Shown here: one piece after another, positions 1 through 11,200 of the stretch
How positions within the stretch are numbered: the stretch's first letter is position 1
Layout of the letters: each line of letters starts with the position of its first letter
NCBI GenBank assembly: GCA_950097015.1
Contig: CATNEN010000031.1
Location: 2,916,001 to 2,980,000 of the forward strand
From: Macrostomum hystrix
Lineage: Eukaryota > Platyhelminthes > Macrostomidae
Direction of reading: 5' to 3'
DNA length: 64,000 nucleotides
Notes under the pieces: generated by a model
The model's database searches: none
The model's input: the letters and a program-made list of their open reading frames with translations, nothing else
Told to the model about the DNA's origin: nothing
Made by a program: the position numbers and the translations under genes

Positions 1-477
1 CACGATCAGACGGTGAGAGACTGCGAAGTGCGACACCGACTGCTGGCTCTGCTGTCGAAGGAGATTCGCGAAGCGTTGCTGAAAGACGCTGACTGCAGCA
101 GCAGCAGCCCGGAGCAGCTGGCGGACCGCGCCACGGCTCTTGAGAGCATCGGCGGCAGAGGCGCCTCTGCAAGCATCGCGGTAACATCGGTGAGCAGCCA
201 AGTGGTGGACCGGCTGGAGCAGATGCAGGAGCAGCTGGCGGACCTGGCTGCGACGGTCGCCACCATCAGCAGCCGTGGACAGCGCGGTGCGCGAGGAAGA
301 GGAGCTCGGGGGAGAGGCAGCGGTCGCGGGAAATGCTTCAACTGCGCTCAGCCCGGCCATTTCGCGGCCCAGTGCCCCAGGCAGGCCGCGCCAGCCGTGC
401 CGCCCGTGTGCAGCCGCTGCTCAGGCAAAGGGCACCGGGTCGAGGTCTGCCCGACCCCGGCTTCGGGAAACTTCTGA
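1..477 (+). CDS. gag: Ty3/gypsy gag, C-terminal part with two zinc knuckles
   Basis: The frame is open from the window edge, so the start of Gag lies outside. The visible part has a basic, Arg/Gly-rich stretch and then two CCHC zinc knuckles of CX2CX4HX4C type (first and last Cys codons at 334-375 and 409-450). These bind the element's RNA in the particle. It stops with TGA at 475-477. Just before the stop is a slippery heptamer leading into pol, which lies in the -1 frame. The 5' LTR, primer-binding site and capsid domain are not in the window. The identification rests on the knuckles plus the adjoining pol. Confidence 0.85.
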   Translation, partial: HDQTVRDCEVRHRLLALLSKEIREALLKDADCSSSSPEQLADRATALESIGGRGASASIAVTSVSSQVVDRLEQMQEQLADLAATVATISSRGQRGARGRGARGRGSGRGKCFNCAQPGHFAAQCPRQAAPAVPPVCSRCSGKGHRVEVCPTPASGNF

Positions 478-523
478 GGACTGGTGACCGTGGGCCATCA
501 CCAGCCCTGCCTAGCAAGGCCCA
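465..523 (+). promoter_or_regulatory. Programmed -1 ribosomal frameshift signal between gag and pol
   Basis: The slippery heptamer G GGA AAC lies at 465-471, in register with the gag frame (X XXY YYZ rule), two codons before the gag stop region. After a 9-nt spacer, 481-487 can pair with 498-504 (7 bp). Within that loop, 491-496 (TGGGCC) can pair with 518-523 (GGCCCA), which gives a classic H-type pseudoknot. The shift moves ribosomes into exactly the frame of pol. Activity is inferred; the pairing is seen directly. Confidence 0.8.
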
Positions 524-3500
524 AACCGCTTCGCTCTTCCTGCCCGGCAGCATCGCAGGCCGGCCCTGCAGGTGGCTGTTCGACACGGGCGCGCAGGTGA
601 CGCTCGTATCAGCTGCCCAGTTTCGAGCTCTGGGAGTCGCAGCTCAGCTTCATCCGCCTCTCAGCACTCCGGTCGGGATCGATGGTCGACGCTTGGAGTC
701 TCCGGCATGCGCAACGCTGGCCATTCAGGTGGGCGGACTGCCGCCCATGGAGCACCCGGTGACGGTGGTCGCCGACATTCAGCCGGAATGCGTGCTCGGC
801 ATGGACGCCATCAGCAAGATGTGCTCAACCTTCAGCGTGGATCTCATGTCGTCTTCTGTCCTGCTGGGGTCAACCAGGATCCCAGTCCTGCCAGACAGGA
901 ACTCCATGCCGGCCTGCCGGGTGGTGCCCACCGCCGTGGTCGCCAGAGTCGCCAGCACCGTGTCCATCCCAGCCCGCAGCCGCGTCATCATCCCGGTCAA
1001 GGTGGCATCGTACGTTGAGCAGGGTCTGTTCGAGCCCAGCTCTGACTTCGTCGACAAGACCGGCCTGCTGCCGAACCGGGCTCTGGTGGTCTCCAGCGCG
1101 GACGGCAACCTGCCGGTGGGAGTCTGCAACCTGAGCGCCGACCCGGTGGTGCTCTACCAGAATCAGGCCATCGGCAACTTCGACGCTGCCGAGCCTCACG
1201 GGCCCGACGGTGAAGCTTCGGAGGAGGCCGGCTTCAACATCAACCCGGAGCTGAGCCGGTCGCAGCGCGAGGTCATCGAAGCCCTGCTGAACCAGCATGA
1301 GCTGGCATTCGCCAGTCACGAGTTCGACCTGGGGACCACGCACCTACTGCAGCACGAGATCAACCTGGAACCCGGCAGCCGCCCCATCAAGCACAGGCAG
1401 CGGACAGTGCCACTGAACTTCAGACAGCAGGTGGACGACAAGATCAGCGAGATGCTGCGTCACGGGATCATCGAACCGTCATGCAGTCCGTGGGCGAGCA
1501 ATCTGCTGGTGGTGCGCAAGAAAAACAACGAAATCCGCATCTGCACCGACTGGAGGGCCCTCAACTCGTGCACCGTGAAGGACGCCTACCCGCTGCCGCC
1601 GCTGTCTGTCGCTCTGGACGCGCTCACTGGCAGCAGCTGGTTCAGCACGCTCGATCTCCGCCAAGGGTTCCTGCAGGTCGAGCTGCGCGAGCAGGACCGG
1701 GAGAAGACCGCCTTCTACACCACGCAAGGCCTGATGCAGTACAGGAAGCTCGGCTTCGGCCTCTGCAACGCCCCGGCGACCTTCCAGCGCCTGATGGACT
1801 TGACGATGGCGGGCCTGAACTGGACGGAGGTGCTCACCTACATGGACGACCTGATCCTGTTCAGCACGACGTTCGAGCAGCACGCGCAGACGCTGAAGGA
1901 AGTCCTGGGAAGGCTGCAGTCGGCGGGCCTCAAGCTGAACAAGCGCAAGAGCTGCTTCTGCTTCCAGGAGGTCGAGTACCTGGGGCACAAGATTTCGGCC
2001 GATGGGATCCAGCCAACCCAGGACAAGGTCAGCGCCATCCAGTCCATCCCGACGCCCGAGTGCGCTGAGGACGTTCGCCGGCTCGTCGGCATGCTGGGCT
2101 TCTACCGGCGGTTCGTGCCGCACTTCGCCAGCATTGCGAATCCGCTGCACCAGGCGACTCAGAAAAGTCGGCAGTTTCGGTGGACGGCAGAGTGCGAGGC
2201 AGCCCTGCGCGAGCTGAAGTCGGCGCTGTCGGCACCCCCAGTGCTGAAGCTGCCGGATTTCTCCAAGGGATTCCGGCTGTGCTGCGACAGCAGCGGCGTG
2301 GCCATCGCAGGAGTCCTAAGCCAGCTCCACGAAGGCGTCGAATGCCCGGTCGCCTACGCGTCGAGAGTCCTGAATAAGGCAGAGCGCAATTACTCGACCA
2401 CCCACAGAGAGCTTCTGGCGGTCGTGTGGGCCATGAAGCACTTCCGGAACTACTTGGCGTCCGCCGGCGAAATTCTCGTCTTCTCCGACCACAAGCCGCT
2501 GCAAGGGCTGCTGAACACCAAGGAACCCGAAGGTCGCCTGGCCAGGTGGATCACGCTCCTGCAGGAGATCAATTTCAAGCTGCTCTTCAGGCCTGGTCGC
2601 GAGAACGTGGTGGCGGACGCGCTGAGCCGGGCGGCGGCGACCCGGCTGACACCCGCCTGGTCGGACGAGGAAATCAGCGCGGCGCAGGCCGATGACCCGG
2701 TGCTGGCAGCGGCTCGCCAGGTGCTCATCGGACGGAGGCCCCGGCGAGGCAAGGCCGCAGACGACGCAGAGAGCCTGGTGAGGTCGGAGAACCTGGAGCT
2801 TGGCGAGGACGGCGTCATCAGGAGAAGCGGCTTCCCCGTCATTCCGCTGCAGCTTCGCCAGGAGCTACTGAGGCAGCTGCACGACGACCCGGCAAGCGGG
2901 CACCTCGGACTGGACAGGACGCTAGCGAGGGTCGTCAACAGAGCCTGGTGGCCTGGCCTGAAGGACGACGTCCAGCACTGGGTGAGCAGCTGCGAGGTGT
3001 GCCAGCGTCGCAAGGTACCGCACCAGCACCAAAGGGCGCCGCTGCAGGACAACACCGTGCCGTCAACTCCCTGGGAGATGGTGCAGGTGGACATCAAAGG
3101 ACCGCTGCCGGCCACAGAGACCGGTCAGAAGTACATCATCTGCTTCACCGACGTGTTCTCCAAGTGGGTCGAAGCGGCCCCAGCGACCAACATCGAGACT
3201 CGCACGGTCGCTGAAGCCATGCTGCGCAGCGTCGTCCTCCGCCACGGGTCGCCCGAGGTCATCCACTCCGATCAAGGTCGCCAGTTCGAAAGCGACGTCT
3301 TCCAGGAGCTGTGCCGGCTGCTCGACATTCGAAAGACCAGGACGACACCATTCCACCCCAGCGGCAATCCGGTGGTCGAGCGATTCAACCGGACTCTGGG
3401 CGACATGCTGGCGGCCTACTGCATGGAGCAGCAGGACAGGTGGGCGGCTTTCCTGCCGTACGTCATCTGGGCGTACAACTCGTCGGTCCACAGCACCACC

Positions 3501-4085
3501 AAGCGGTCACCGTACGCGGTGCTGCACGGCCGCGACCCCCGGATCCCAGCCGAGCTCAGCCTGCCCGCCGCCGGTGAGAGGCCGGTCGTCACGGACGCGC
3601 TGGCGGACGCCCGCGCCGGCCTGCAGCTAGTGCGGCAGCGCCTGCAGTCGACGCAGCGGTCGCGGAAGCAGCAGTACGACAAGCGCCAGCACTTCACTCC
3701 GTTCCAAGTCGGCCAGCTGGTGATGCTCAACAACCCGGCGGTGCAGAAGGGCCAGTCCAAGGCGCTCCGCCGGCGGTGGTTGGGGCCGTACCGAGTGCTC
3801 GAGAAGCTGGGCCCAGTCACCTACCGGATCTCCAAGCCCACCGGGCGGAGGCGGAGCTCGGTGGTGCACCACGACCGGCTGAAGGCGTTCGTGGCGAGGC
3901 GGCCGCAACCCGCTGTCCCGCAGCCCGCCGCCGACCCACCCGCTGCAGAGAGCGACCGGCCGCCCAGTCCGGCTGCCGACCCGCGTGAGACCTGGCAGGA
4001 GCTGCTAGACGAACCGGCGCCTGCTGGGCCCAGACGCTCGAATCGGACTCGGAGGCAGCCAGATTTTTTTGTCGCGCAATTTTGA
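465..4085 (+). CDS. pol: Ty3/gypsy pol polyprotein (protease, RT, RNase H, integrase)
   Basis: This polyprotein copies the element's RNA into DNA and inserts it. The -1 frame is open from 333, but translation is expected to enter from gag by frameshifting at 465-471. Domains in order: aspartic protease with DTG at 582-590; reverse transcriptase with YMDD at 1839-1850; RNase H (DSSG near 2285, then DALSR near 2620); integrase with an HHCC zinc finger (about 2880-3010), the DD35E triad at codons 3090, 3270 and 3378 (35 residues between the last two), and a C-terminal GPY/F module near 3780. There is no chromodomain and no env. There is no internal stop or frameshift over about 1,200 codons, so the copy looks young. 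It is GC-rich, unlike the AT-rich DNA that follows. Confidence 0.95.
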   Translation, partial: GKLLRTGDRGPSPALPSKAQTASLFLPGSIAGRPCRWLFDTGAQVTLVSAAQFRALGVAAQLHPPLSTPVGIDGRRLESPACATLAIQVGGLPPMEHPVTVVADIQPECVLGMDAISKMCSTFSVDLMSSSVLLGSTRIPVLPDRNSMPACRVVPTAVVARVASTVSIPARSRVIIPVKVASYVEQGLFEPSSDFVDKTGLLPNRALVVSSADGNLPVGVCNLSADPVVLYQNQAIGNFDAAEPHGPDGEASEEAGFNINPELSRSQREVIEALLNQHELAFASHEFDLGTTHLLQHEINLEPGSRPIKHRQRTVPLNFRQQVDDKISEMLRHGIIEPSCSPWASNLLVVRKKNNEIRICTDWRALNSCTVKDAYPLPPLSVALDALTGSSWFSTLDLRQGFLQVELREQDREKTAFYTTQGLMQYRKLGFGLCNAPATFQRLMDLTMAGLNWTEVLTYMDDLILFSTTFEQHAQTLKEVLGRLQSAGLKLNKRKSCFCFQEVEYLGHKISADGIQPTQDKVSAIQSIPTPECAEDVRRLVGMLGFYRRFVPHFASIANPLHQATQKSRQFRWTAECEAALRELKSALSAPPVLKLPDFSKGFRLCCDSSGVAIAGVLSQLHEGVECPVAYASRVLNKAERNYSTTHRELLAVVWAMKHFRNYLASAGEILVFSDHKPLQGLLNTKEPEGRLARWITLLQEINFKLLFRPGRENVVADALSRAAATRLTPAWSDEEISAAQADDPVLAAARQVLIGRRPRRGKAADDAESLVRSENLELGEDGVIRRSGFPVIPLQLRQELLRQLHDDPASGHLGLDRTLARVVNRAWWPGLKDDVQHWVSSCEVCQRRKVPHQHQRAPLQDNTVPSTPWEMVQVDIKGPLPATETGQKYIICFTDVFSKWVEAAPATNIETRTVAEAMLRSVVLRHGSPEVIHSDQGRQFESDVFQELCRLLDIRKTRTTPFHPSGNPVVERFNRTLGDMLAAYCMEQQDRWAAFLPYVIWAYNSSVHSTTKRSPYAVLHGRDPRIPAELSLPAAGERPVVTDALADARAGLQLVRQRLQSTQRSRKQQYDKRQHFTPFQVGQLVMLNNPAVQKGQSKALRRRWLGPYRVLEKLGPVTYRISKPTGRRRSSVVHHDRLKAFVARRPQPAVPQPAADPPAAESDRPPSPAADPRETWQELLDEPAPAGPRRSNRTRRQPDFFVAQF

Positions 4086-4190
4086 GCTGCTAACTATTTT
4101 TTTGTTCTTATAAAGCTTGTAGTGCATCATTTTAAGCTGCCTAAAATATTTGTTTATTTTTTTGTTTTTAATGTCCTCAATTTAGGGATG
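4086..4190 (+). other. Retrotransposon 3' untranslated segment and polypurine tract
   Basis: An AT-rich, T-run-rich stretch follows the pol stop. It ends with a short purine-rich tract (about 4181-4190), the expected priming site for plus-strand synthesis, directly before the probable LTR start. No ORF is seen. Confidence 0.5.
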
Positions 4191-4382
4191 GAGTGATGTA
4201 AGGTGTGCGGTGATTCATTCTCGCATCGCGTCGTAAGTTGGCTTCGTAAATTGTGCAATGCGATGTACATTCTCTGGTGTACATAGCCAAATATAAAGTC
4301 GCTCACTTGAGGCTTTAGTCACCTCGTGTTTTCTCGGTTCTCGCGCAAGTCTCGCCTTCTGAGCTAGTTTACAATTCACAGT
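4191..4382 (+). repeat. Probable 3' LTR of the gypsy element
   Basis: It begins with TG right after the polypurine tract and contains a TATA-like motif (AATATAAAG, about 4289-4297), as expected for an LTR promoter. The 3' end is uncertain because a 31-bp tandem array starts at about 4374 with no gap. The LTR may end in CA just there or may include array units. The 5' LTR is outside the window, so the boundaries cannot be confirmed by comparison. Confidence 0.5.
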
Positions 4383-4848
4383 GAACACCCTGGATTCACA
4401 GATCATTCACAGTGAACACCCTGAATTCACAGATCATTCACAGTGAACACACTGGATTCACAGATCATTCACAGTGAACACCCTGGATTCACAGATCATT
4501 CACAGTGAACACACTGGATTCACAGATCATTCACAGTGAACACCCTGGATTCACAGATCATTCACAGTGAACACACTGGATTCACAGATCATTCACAGTG
4601 AACACACTGGATTCACAGATCATTCACAGTGAACACCCTGGATTCACAGATCATTCACAGTGAACACCCTGAATTCACAGATCATTCACAGTGAACACCC
4701 TGAATTCACAGATCATTCACAGTGAACACACTGGATTCACAGATCATTCACAGTGAACACACTGGATTCACAGATCATTCACAGTGAACACACTGGATTC
4801 ACAGATCATTCACAGTGAACACACTGGATTCACAGATCATTCACAGAG
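4374..4848. repeat. 31-bp tandem array (about 15 copies) abutting the LTR
   Basis: The unit alternates between two forms (CACCCTGG and CACACTGG variants). Each contains the short inverted repeat TTCAC-A-GTGAA. Copies are nearly identical. Confidence 0.95.
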
Positions 4849-5404
4849 AGTATTTTGCATAAAAAAGGACGGAAGAACTTAAAGGGCATTAAAAAATGTT
4901 TTTCTTGCCAAAAGTGGATGGCATAAAAATACGTAATGTAAAAAAGCAAACACTATATTAGACAAATAAAATTGTTTAGCTTAAAAGTCAGTAGCAACTC
5001 CGTGACAGCGAATTAGATCGCGGAGAAGGATAAGTGTTAAGGAGGTAAATTTAGCACAAAATTGAAAGCAAAAGAAAGTAGCTCGTAATTCAAACCCGGC
5101 AACCGAGAAAAATAATTTGCACTTTTTTGTTTTAATGAGCAGATCATTTTTCAACTTCTAGAAATCAAAGTGCAAAACTCCGTCCTTGAGATGCTTTTGA
5201 AGCACACTAGAAAGAATATTATAATGAATGTATATGTATTGCGTAGACGAAAAAGAGTATTGACTGAGTAAAACAATGGTAGGCAATACATGCCTAACAA
5301 TCTGTGAAACAACAATGCACCGAAGGTAGCAGACAGACAAAGCAAGCTAAAAAATGTTAAGCACCAGAAATTCAGAAACAGAAGGATAAAAAGACAATGC
5401 AAGA
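4849..5404. other. AT-rich spacer, no gene seen
   Basis: Unique-looking AT-rich DNA lies between two tandem arrays. Short antisense ORFs of up to 83 codons have no recognisable motif. Confidence 0.6.
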
Positions 5405-7872
5405 GTAGTGTCTGCTGATAGTGTCTGCTGATAGTGTCTGCTGATAGTGACTCCCCTGAATATTCAGGGTGTCTGCTGATAGTGTCTGCTGATAGTGACT
5501 CCCCTGAATATTCAGGGTGTCTGCTGATAGTGTCTGCTGATAGTGACTCCCCTGAATATTCAGGGTGTCTGCTGATAGTGACTCCCCTGAATATTCAGGG
5601 TGTCCGCTGATAGTGACTGCTGATAGTGACTCCCCTGAATATTCAGGGTGTCTGCTGATAGTGACTGCTGATAGTGACTCCCCTGAATATTCAGGGTGTC
5701 TGCTGATAGTGACTGCTGATAGTGACTCCCCTGAATATTCAGGGTGTCTGCTGATAGTGAATGCTGATAGTGACTCCCCTGAATATTCAGGGTGTCTGCT
5801 GGCAGTGACTCCCCTGAATATTCAGGGTGTCTGCTGATAGTGACTCCCCTGAATATTCAGGGTGTCTGCTGATAGTGACTGCTGATAGTGACTCCCCTGA
5901 ATATTCAGGGTGTCTGCTGATAGTGACTGCTGATAGTGACTCCCCTGAATATTCAGGGTGTCTGCTGATAGTGACTCCCCTGAATATTCAGGGTGTCTGC
6001 TGATAGTGACTGCTGATAGTGACTCCCCTGAATATTCAGGGTGTCTGCTGATAGTGACTCCCCTGAATATTCTGGGTGTCTGCTGATAGTGACTCCCCTG
6101 AATATTCTGGGTGTCTGCTGATAGTGACTGCTGATAGTGACTCCCCTGAATATTCAGGGTGTCTGCTGATAGTGACTCCCCTGAATATTCTGGGTGTCTG
6201 CTGATAGTGACTCCCCTGAATATTCTGGGTGTCTGCTGATAGTGACTGCTGATAGTGACTCCCCTGAATATTCAGGGTGTCTGCTGATAGTGACTCCCCT
6301 GAATATTCAGGGTGTCTGCTGATAGTGACTCCCTGAATATTCAGGGTGTCTGCTGATAATGACTACCCGGAATATTCAGGGTGTCTGCTGATAGTGACTC
6401 CCCTGAAAATTCTGGGTGTCTGCTGATAGTGACTGCTGATAGTGACTCCCCTGAATATTCAGGGTGTCTGCTGATAGTGACTCCCCTGAATATTCTGGGT
6501 GTCTGCTGATAGTGACTCCCCTGAATATTCTGGGTGTCTGCTGATAGTGACTGCTGATAGTGACTCCCCTGAATATTCAGGGTGTCTGCTGATAGTGACT
6601 CCCCTGAATATTCAGGGTGTCTGCTGATAGTGACTCCCTGAATATTCAGGGTGTCTGCTGATAATGACTACCCGGAATATTCAGGGTGTCTGCTGATAGT
6701 GACTCCCCTGAAAATTCTGGGTGTCTGCTGATAGTGACTCCCCTGAGTATTCAGGGTGTCTGCTGATAGTGACTCCCCTGAATATTCAGGGTGTCTGCTG
6801 ATAGTGACTCCCCTGAATATTCTGGGTGTCTGCTGATAGTGACTCCCCTGAATATTCTGGGTGTCTGCTGATAGTGACTGCTGATAGTGACTCCCCTGAA
6901 TATTCTGGGTGTCTGCTGATAGTGACTGCTGATAGTGACTCCCCTGAATATTCAGGGTGTCTGCTGATAGTGACTCCCCTGAATATTCAGGGTGTCTGCT
7001 GATAGTGACTCCCTGAATATTCAGGGTGTCTGCTGATAATGACTACCCGGAATATTCAGGGTGTCTGCTGATAGTGACTCCCCTGAAAATTCTGGGTGTC
7101 TGCTGATAGTGACTCCCCTGAGTATTCAGGGTGTCTGCTGATAGTGACTCCCCTGAATATTCAGGGTGTCTGCTGATAGTGACTCCCCTGAATATTCTGG
7201 GTGTCTGCTGATAGTGACTCCCCTGAATATTCTGGGTGTCTGCTGATAGTGACTGCTGATAGTGACTCCCCTGAATATTCTGGGTGTCTGCTGATAGTGA
7301 CTGCTGATAGTGACTCCCCTGAATATTCAGGGTGTCTGCTGATAGTGACTCCCCTGAATATTCAGGGTGTCTGCTGATAGTGACTCCCTGAATATTCAGG
7401 GTGTCTGCTGATAATGACTACCCGGAATATTCAGGGTGTCTGCTGATAGTGACTCCCCTGAAAATTCTGGGTGTCTGCTGATAGTGACTCCCCTGAGTAT
7501 TCAGGGTGTCTGCTGATAGTGACTCCCCTGAATATTCAGGGTGTCTGCTTGTAGTGCCTCCCTGAATATTCAGCGTGTCTGCTGGTAGTGACTCCCCTGA
7601 ATATTCAGGGTGTCTGCTTGTAGTGCCTCCCTGAATATTCAGGGTGTCTGCTGGCAGTGACTCCCCTGAATATTCAGGGTGTCTGCTGGTAGTGATTCCC
7701 CTGAATATTCTGGGTGTCTGCTGATAGTGACTCCCCTGAATATTCTGGGTGTCTGCTGATAGTGACTCCCCTGAATATTCAGGGTGTCTGCTTGTAGTGC
7801 CTCCCTGAATATTCAGGGTGTCTGCTGGCAGTGACTCCCCTGAATATTCAGGGTGTCTGCTGGTAGTGACTT
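5405..7872. repeat. Palindrome-bearing minisatellite, about 35-bp units with a higher-order repeat
   Basis: Each basic unit contains the perfect 16-bp palindrome CCCTGAATATTCAGGG, or a one-base variant ending CTGGG. Many units carry an extra 13-bp piece (CTGCTGATAGTGA). A diagnostic variant unit (GACTACCCGG) recurs at 6361, 6666, 7041 and 7416, spaced 305, 375 and 375 bp, so blocks of about 375 bp have been duplicated as wholes. ORFs read through it are artefacts of the repetition. Confidence 0.97.
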
Positions 7873-8206
7873 CCTCAAACTGAGTTCTTCCGAAATAGTA
7901 AATTTATTTAAAGTTTACTGTTTTATTGCATTTTCTACTTTAAATAGTAAGATATTTACATAGGTAAACAGACTAGGTAAAAATGTCAGTTAGGCTCGCA
8001 AATACTCCTTTCTGAGTTGGTCAGCGCAAAGACGAACATAAAATAGAGACTTCAAATCCCTGGGAAATAAAAAAATTAGCATAAAGATGATTGATTGAAA
8101 ACGAACTGAATTAACTGTTTAGCTAATTTGAAATCGAATCGAAGTTCATCAGGGGTTAGTGGCTGGAAATTCTGCGTTATTCCCCCGGTTTTCCCGGCCG
8201 CCAGCA
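7873..8206. other. 3' flank of the nucleoside transporter gene with polyadenylation signals
   Basis: AT-rich sequence lies downstream of the minus-strand ENT stop. On the minus strand AATAAA occurs at about 7909-7914 and 7921-7926, roughly 280-300 nt past the stop, and is suitable for 3' end formation. Nothing else is seen. Confidence 0.5.
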
Positions 8207-11200
8207 TTAGGCCAGCGTGGTAAACAGGAACGAGGCAGCCGAACCGGCTCCCAGACCAAGCGTGAGGAAGAAGCTCATTAGAGCACCGTACAGTTCGGCA
8301 TTGTCGGGCTGGGCAGCAGCAGCACCTCTGGTCATGCTCAGTGCGCCCAGGTAGCCGTTGCTAAGGCCGAATAGGCATACCAACACGGGCAAGGCGGCAT
8401 CGGAGGTGAACAGCAGGGGTATGAGACGCTGCCGTCTCGGCTGATAGTTGCAGGCCAGGAACAGTGGCGCGAAGGCCAGGCGGAGCAGGGCCAGGGGCGC
8501 CAGGAGGCGGTCGGAACGCGGCAAGCCCAGGCCGGCAAACGATCGGCCGAGAAGATCGGAGGCGTTGAACGCCAGAAAGCAGGCCAGGGGCGCAAAAAAG
8601 AGCGAATCAGGCCTGGCAACTGAGACCACCGAGCTGAGCAGGGCCGGGTAGAGGCTTAGCGACACGGCAAACACCAGGAATACGGACACAGCCGGCCAGG
8701 TCAGGTCTGAGAGGGCGCGCTGCCAGCCAGAAGTTGCTGACGATGATGAAGACAAAGAAGACTGGCGAGGCAGGGACAGGCTGGAGGATGACGCTGACGA
8801 TGTTGGCTGATTGGTGTCGTCTGAGATAAAGCCTGCAACGAAGCGAGTTCAAAGAAATAATAAGTTCGAAAAGAACATACCCCCGTCTTCGTGCTAGCTA
8901 CTCTTTATTTTATGGCCAACTATTCATTCTGGTCTACTTACAGTAGCAAGCACGAAATACGTATTGCAGCGACACCAGATAGTAGGGAAGTTAAAACGGC
9001 CCCTTTAAGGTCCACACAAAAATTGTTCAATGAGCTTTAAGCTAAAAAACGTTCGTCATTTTGTTTCGAAAAAACATCATTTAATTAAGCAGTTTAAAAC
9101 TTTTAGATGATTATAATACGTTTCGTCATGTACTTACTGATTCGCTTAGCTTGTTCTTGCCCTACTGACCGCTTATTATTAAATTTTTATTTCTGACTTA
9201 GGTGTTTACTGACACCTGGGGATCGCCAGGATTAAGTGGTGCGAATTCACTGACTGTCCAATATTGATCTATCACAAACGGGCTATTGATCCTGTTCTAC
9301 TTACAGAGTGCAAACGAAACACGTATTGCAGCGACACCTTGTGTGAGTTAAAACGGCCCTTTTAAGGTCCACCAAAACGTCTATTTGGGGAACTTTAACT
9401 TGTTAGCCAATGTGCTATTAAAAAGCAAAAACCGCTCAGTTAACAGCTTTTTTAATTTTGAAAGTTAGTTTCTCTGAATAAAATCGGCTAGACATCTGTG
9501 TGTTAGCTGTTAGTGTTAGCTGTTAGGACAAAACAGACAATTCTGGTGAAAAATAAATTGGTAAGGCAGCTACTTTTTCTCCATCGCCTTCGCTTCATTG
9601 GCCTCATGGGAATGACGCAATCTGGTGAGTGTGGAGGCGGCACAGCAGAGCCATCCGAAAACGGTATCATTGATTGTACTCTTATAGTAGTCATAGACTA
9701 TTGCAAGCATTACTAATGACATACAAAGCTCTGTACTCACTCTGAGATCTGACCACCTGTTCCCTGACAAATGGCAGCCTACGCAGTGCCAGGTAAGCCA
9801 GCAGGCACAGCAGTAGTACGCAGGTGGCAGATACAAAGTATACTAAGCCAGCTAGGCGTGGACTGGAGCCGAGACCGAGGCTGGCTGTGTAAACAAGGGC
9901 TGCTATGACGCCTCCGCTGGCCTGGCCCTGTACGAGAGGGTTGGCATTTGGCTAGGTGAGGATGGCAAGGCTAGGGTGTCAGGAGATGCAGTAGGGTGTC
10001 AGGAGATGCAGTAAGGTGTCAGGAGATGCAGTAAGGTGTCAGGAGATGCAGTAGGGTGTCAGGAGATGCAGTAAGGTGTCAGGAGATGCAGTATGGTGTC
10101 AGGAGAAGCAGTAGGATGTCAGGAGCTGCAGTTAGGTGTCAGGAGAAGCAGTAGGATGTCAGGAGATGCAGTAAGGTGTCAGAAAATGCAGTAAGGTGTC
10201 AGAAAATGCAGTAAGGTGTCAGGAGATGCAGTAGGGTGTCAGGAGATGCAGTAAGGTGTCAGGAGATGCAGTATGGTGTCAGGAGATGCAGTAGGGTGTC
10301 AGGAGATGCAGTAGGGTGTCAGGAGATATTCCAAATGTTACCTGCATGAGCGCAGTGACGTAGCGATGCGGAAACATGGCAGCCAGACCGAACAGCGAGC
10401 CCTGTACCAGAGCCGCGCCACTGTTCACTACCACCACGGAGATCATTGTGCCCCAGAAGAATGCCTGCTGGTCTGGAGTTTTATGGTTCATCGCTCGATT
10501 ATTGTTTTTTATGCCAAGCAACACGATTTAATTTTAGACTAGTCTGCACTGGTGTTTGACCCACTACAGCCCATCAGAGGAACCTCAAATCCTATTCCCA
10601 GGACACCAGCCCATCAGAGGAACCTCAAAACCCACCCAGTCCATCTAATGATCCTCAAAACCCATCCCAGTCCATTTAATGATCCTCAAAAAATCCCAGT
10701 CCATCTAATTAGCCTCATAACCCATCCCAGTCCATCTAAAGAACCCCCAAAGCACCCCAGTCTTACTGAGAAACCCCCAAAGCCACCCAGTCTTACTGAG
10801 AAACCCCCAAAGCCACCCAGTCTTACTGAGAAACCCCCAAAGCCACCCAGTCTTACTGAGAAACCCCCAAAGCCACCCAGTCTTACTGAGAAACCCCCAA
10901 AGCCACCCCAGTCCATCTAACGAACCTTCAAAGCCACCCCAGTCCATCTAACGAACCCTCAAAGCCACCCCAGTCCATCTAACGAACCCTCAAAGCCACC
11001 CAGTCCATCTAACGAACCCTCATAGCCACCCCAGTCCATCTAACGAACCCTCATAGCCACCCCAGTCCATCTAACGAACCCTCAAAGCCACCCCAGTCCA
11101 TCTAACGAACCCTCAAAGCCACCCCAGTCCATCTAACGAACCCTCAAAGCCACCCCTGTCCATCTGAGGAACCCCCAAAGCCACCCCTGTCCATCTGAGG

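Noticed and set aside
1479-2150. 223-codon antisense frame in the gypsy reverse transcriptase
   Set aside because: It is a GC-rich shadow of pol, with no motif of its own.
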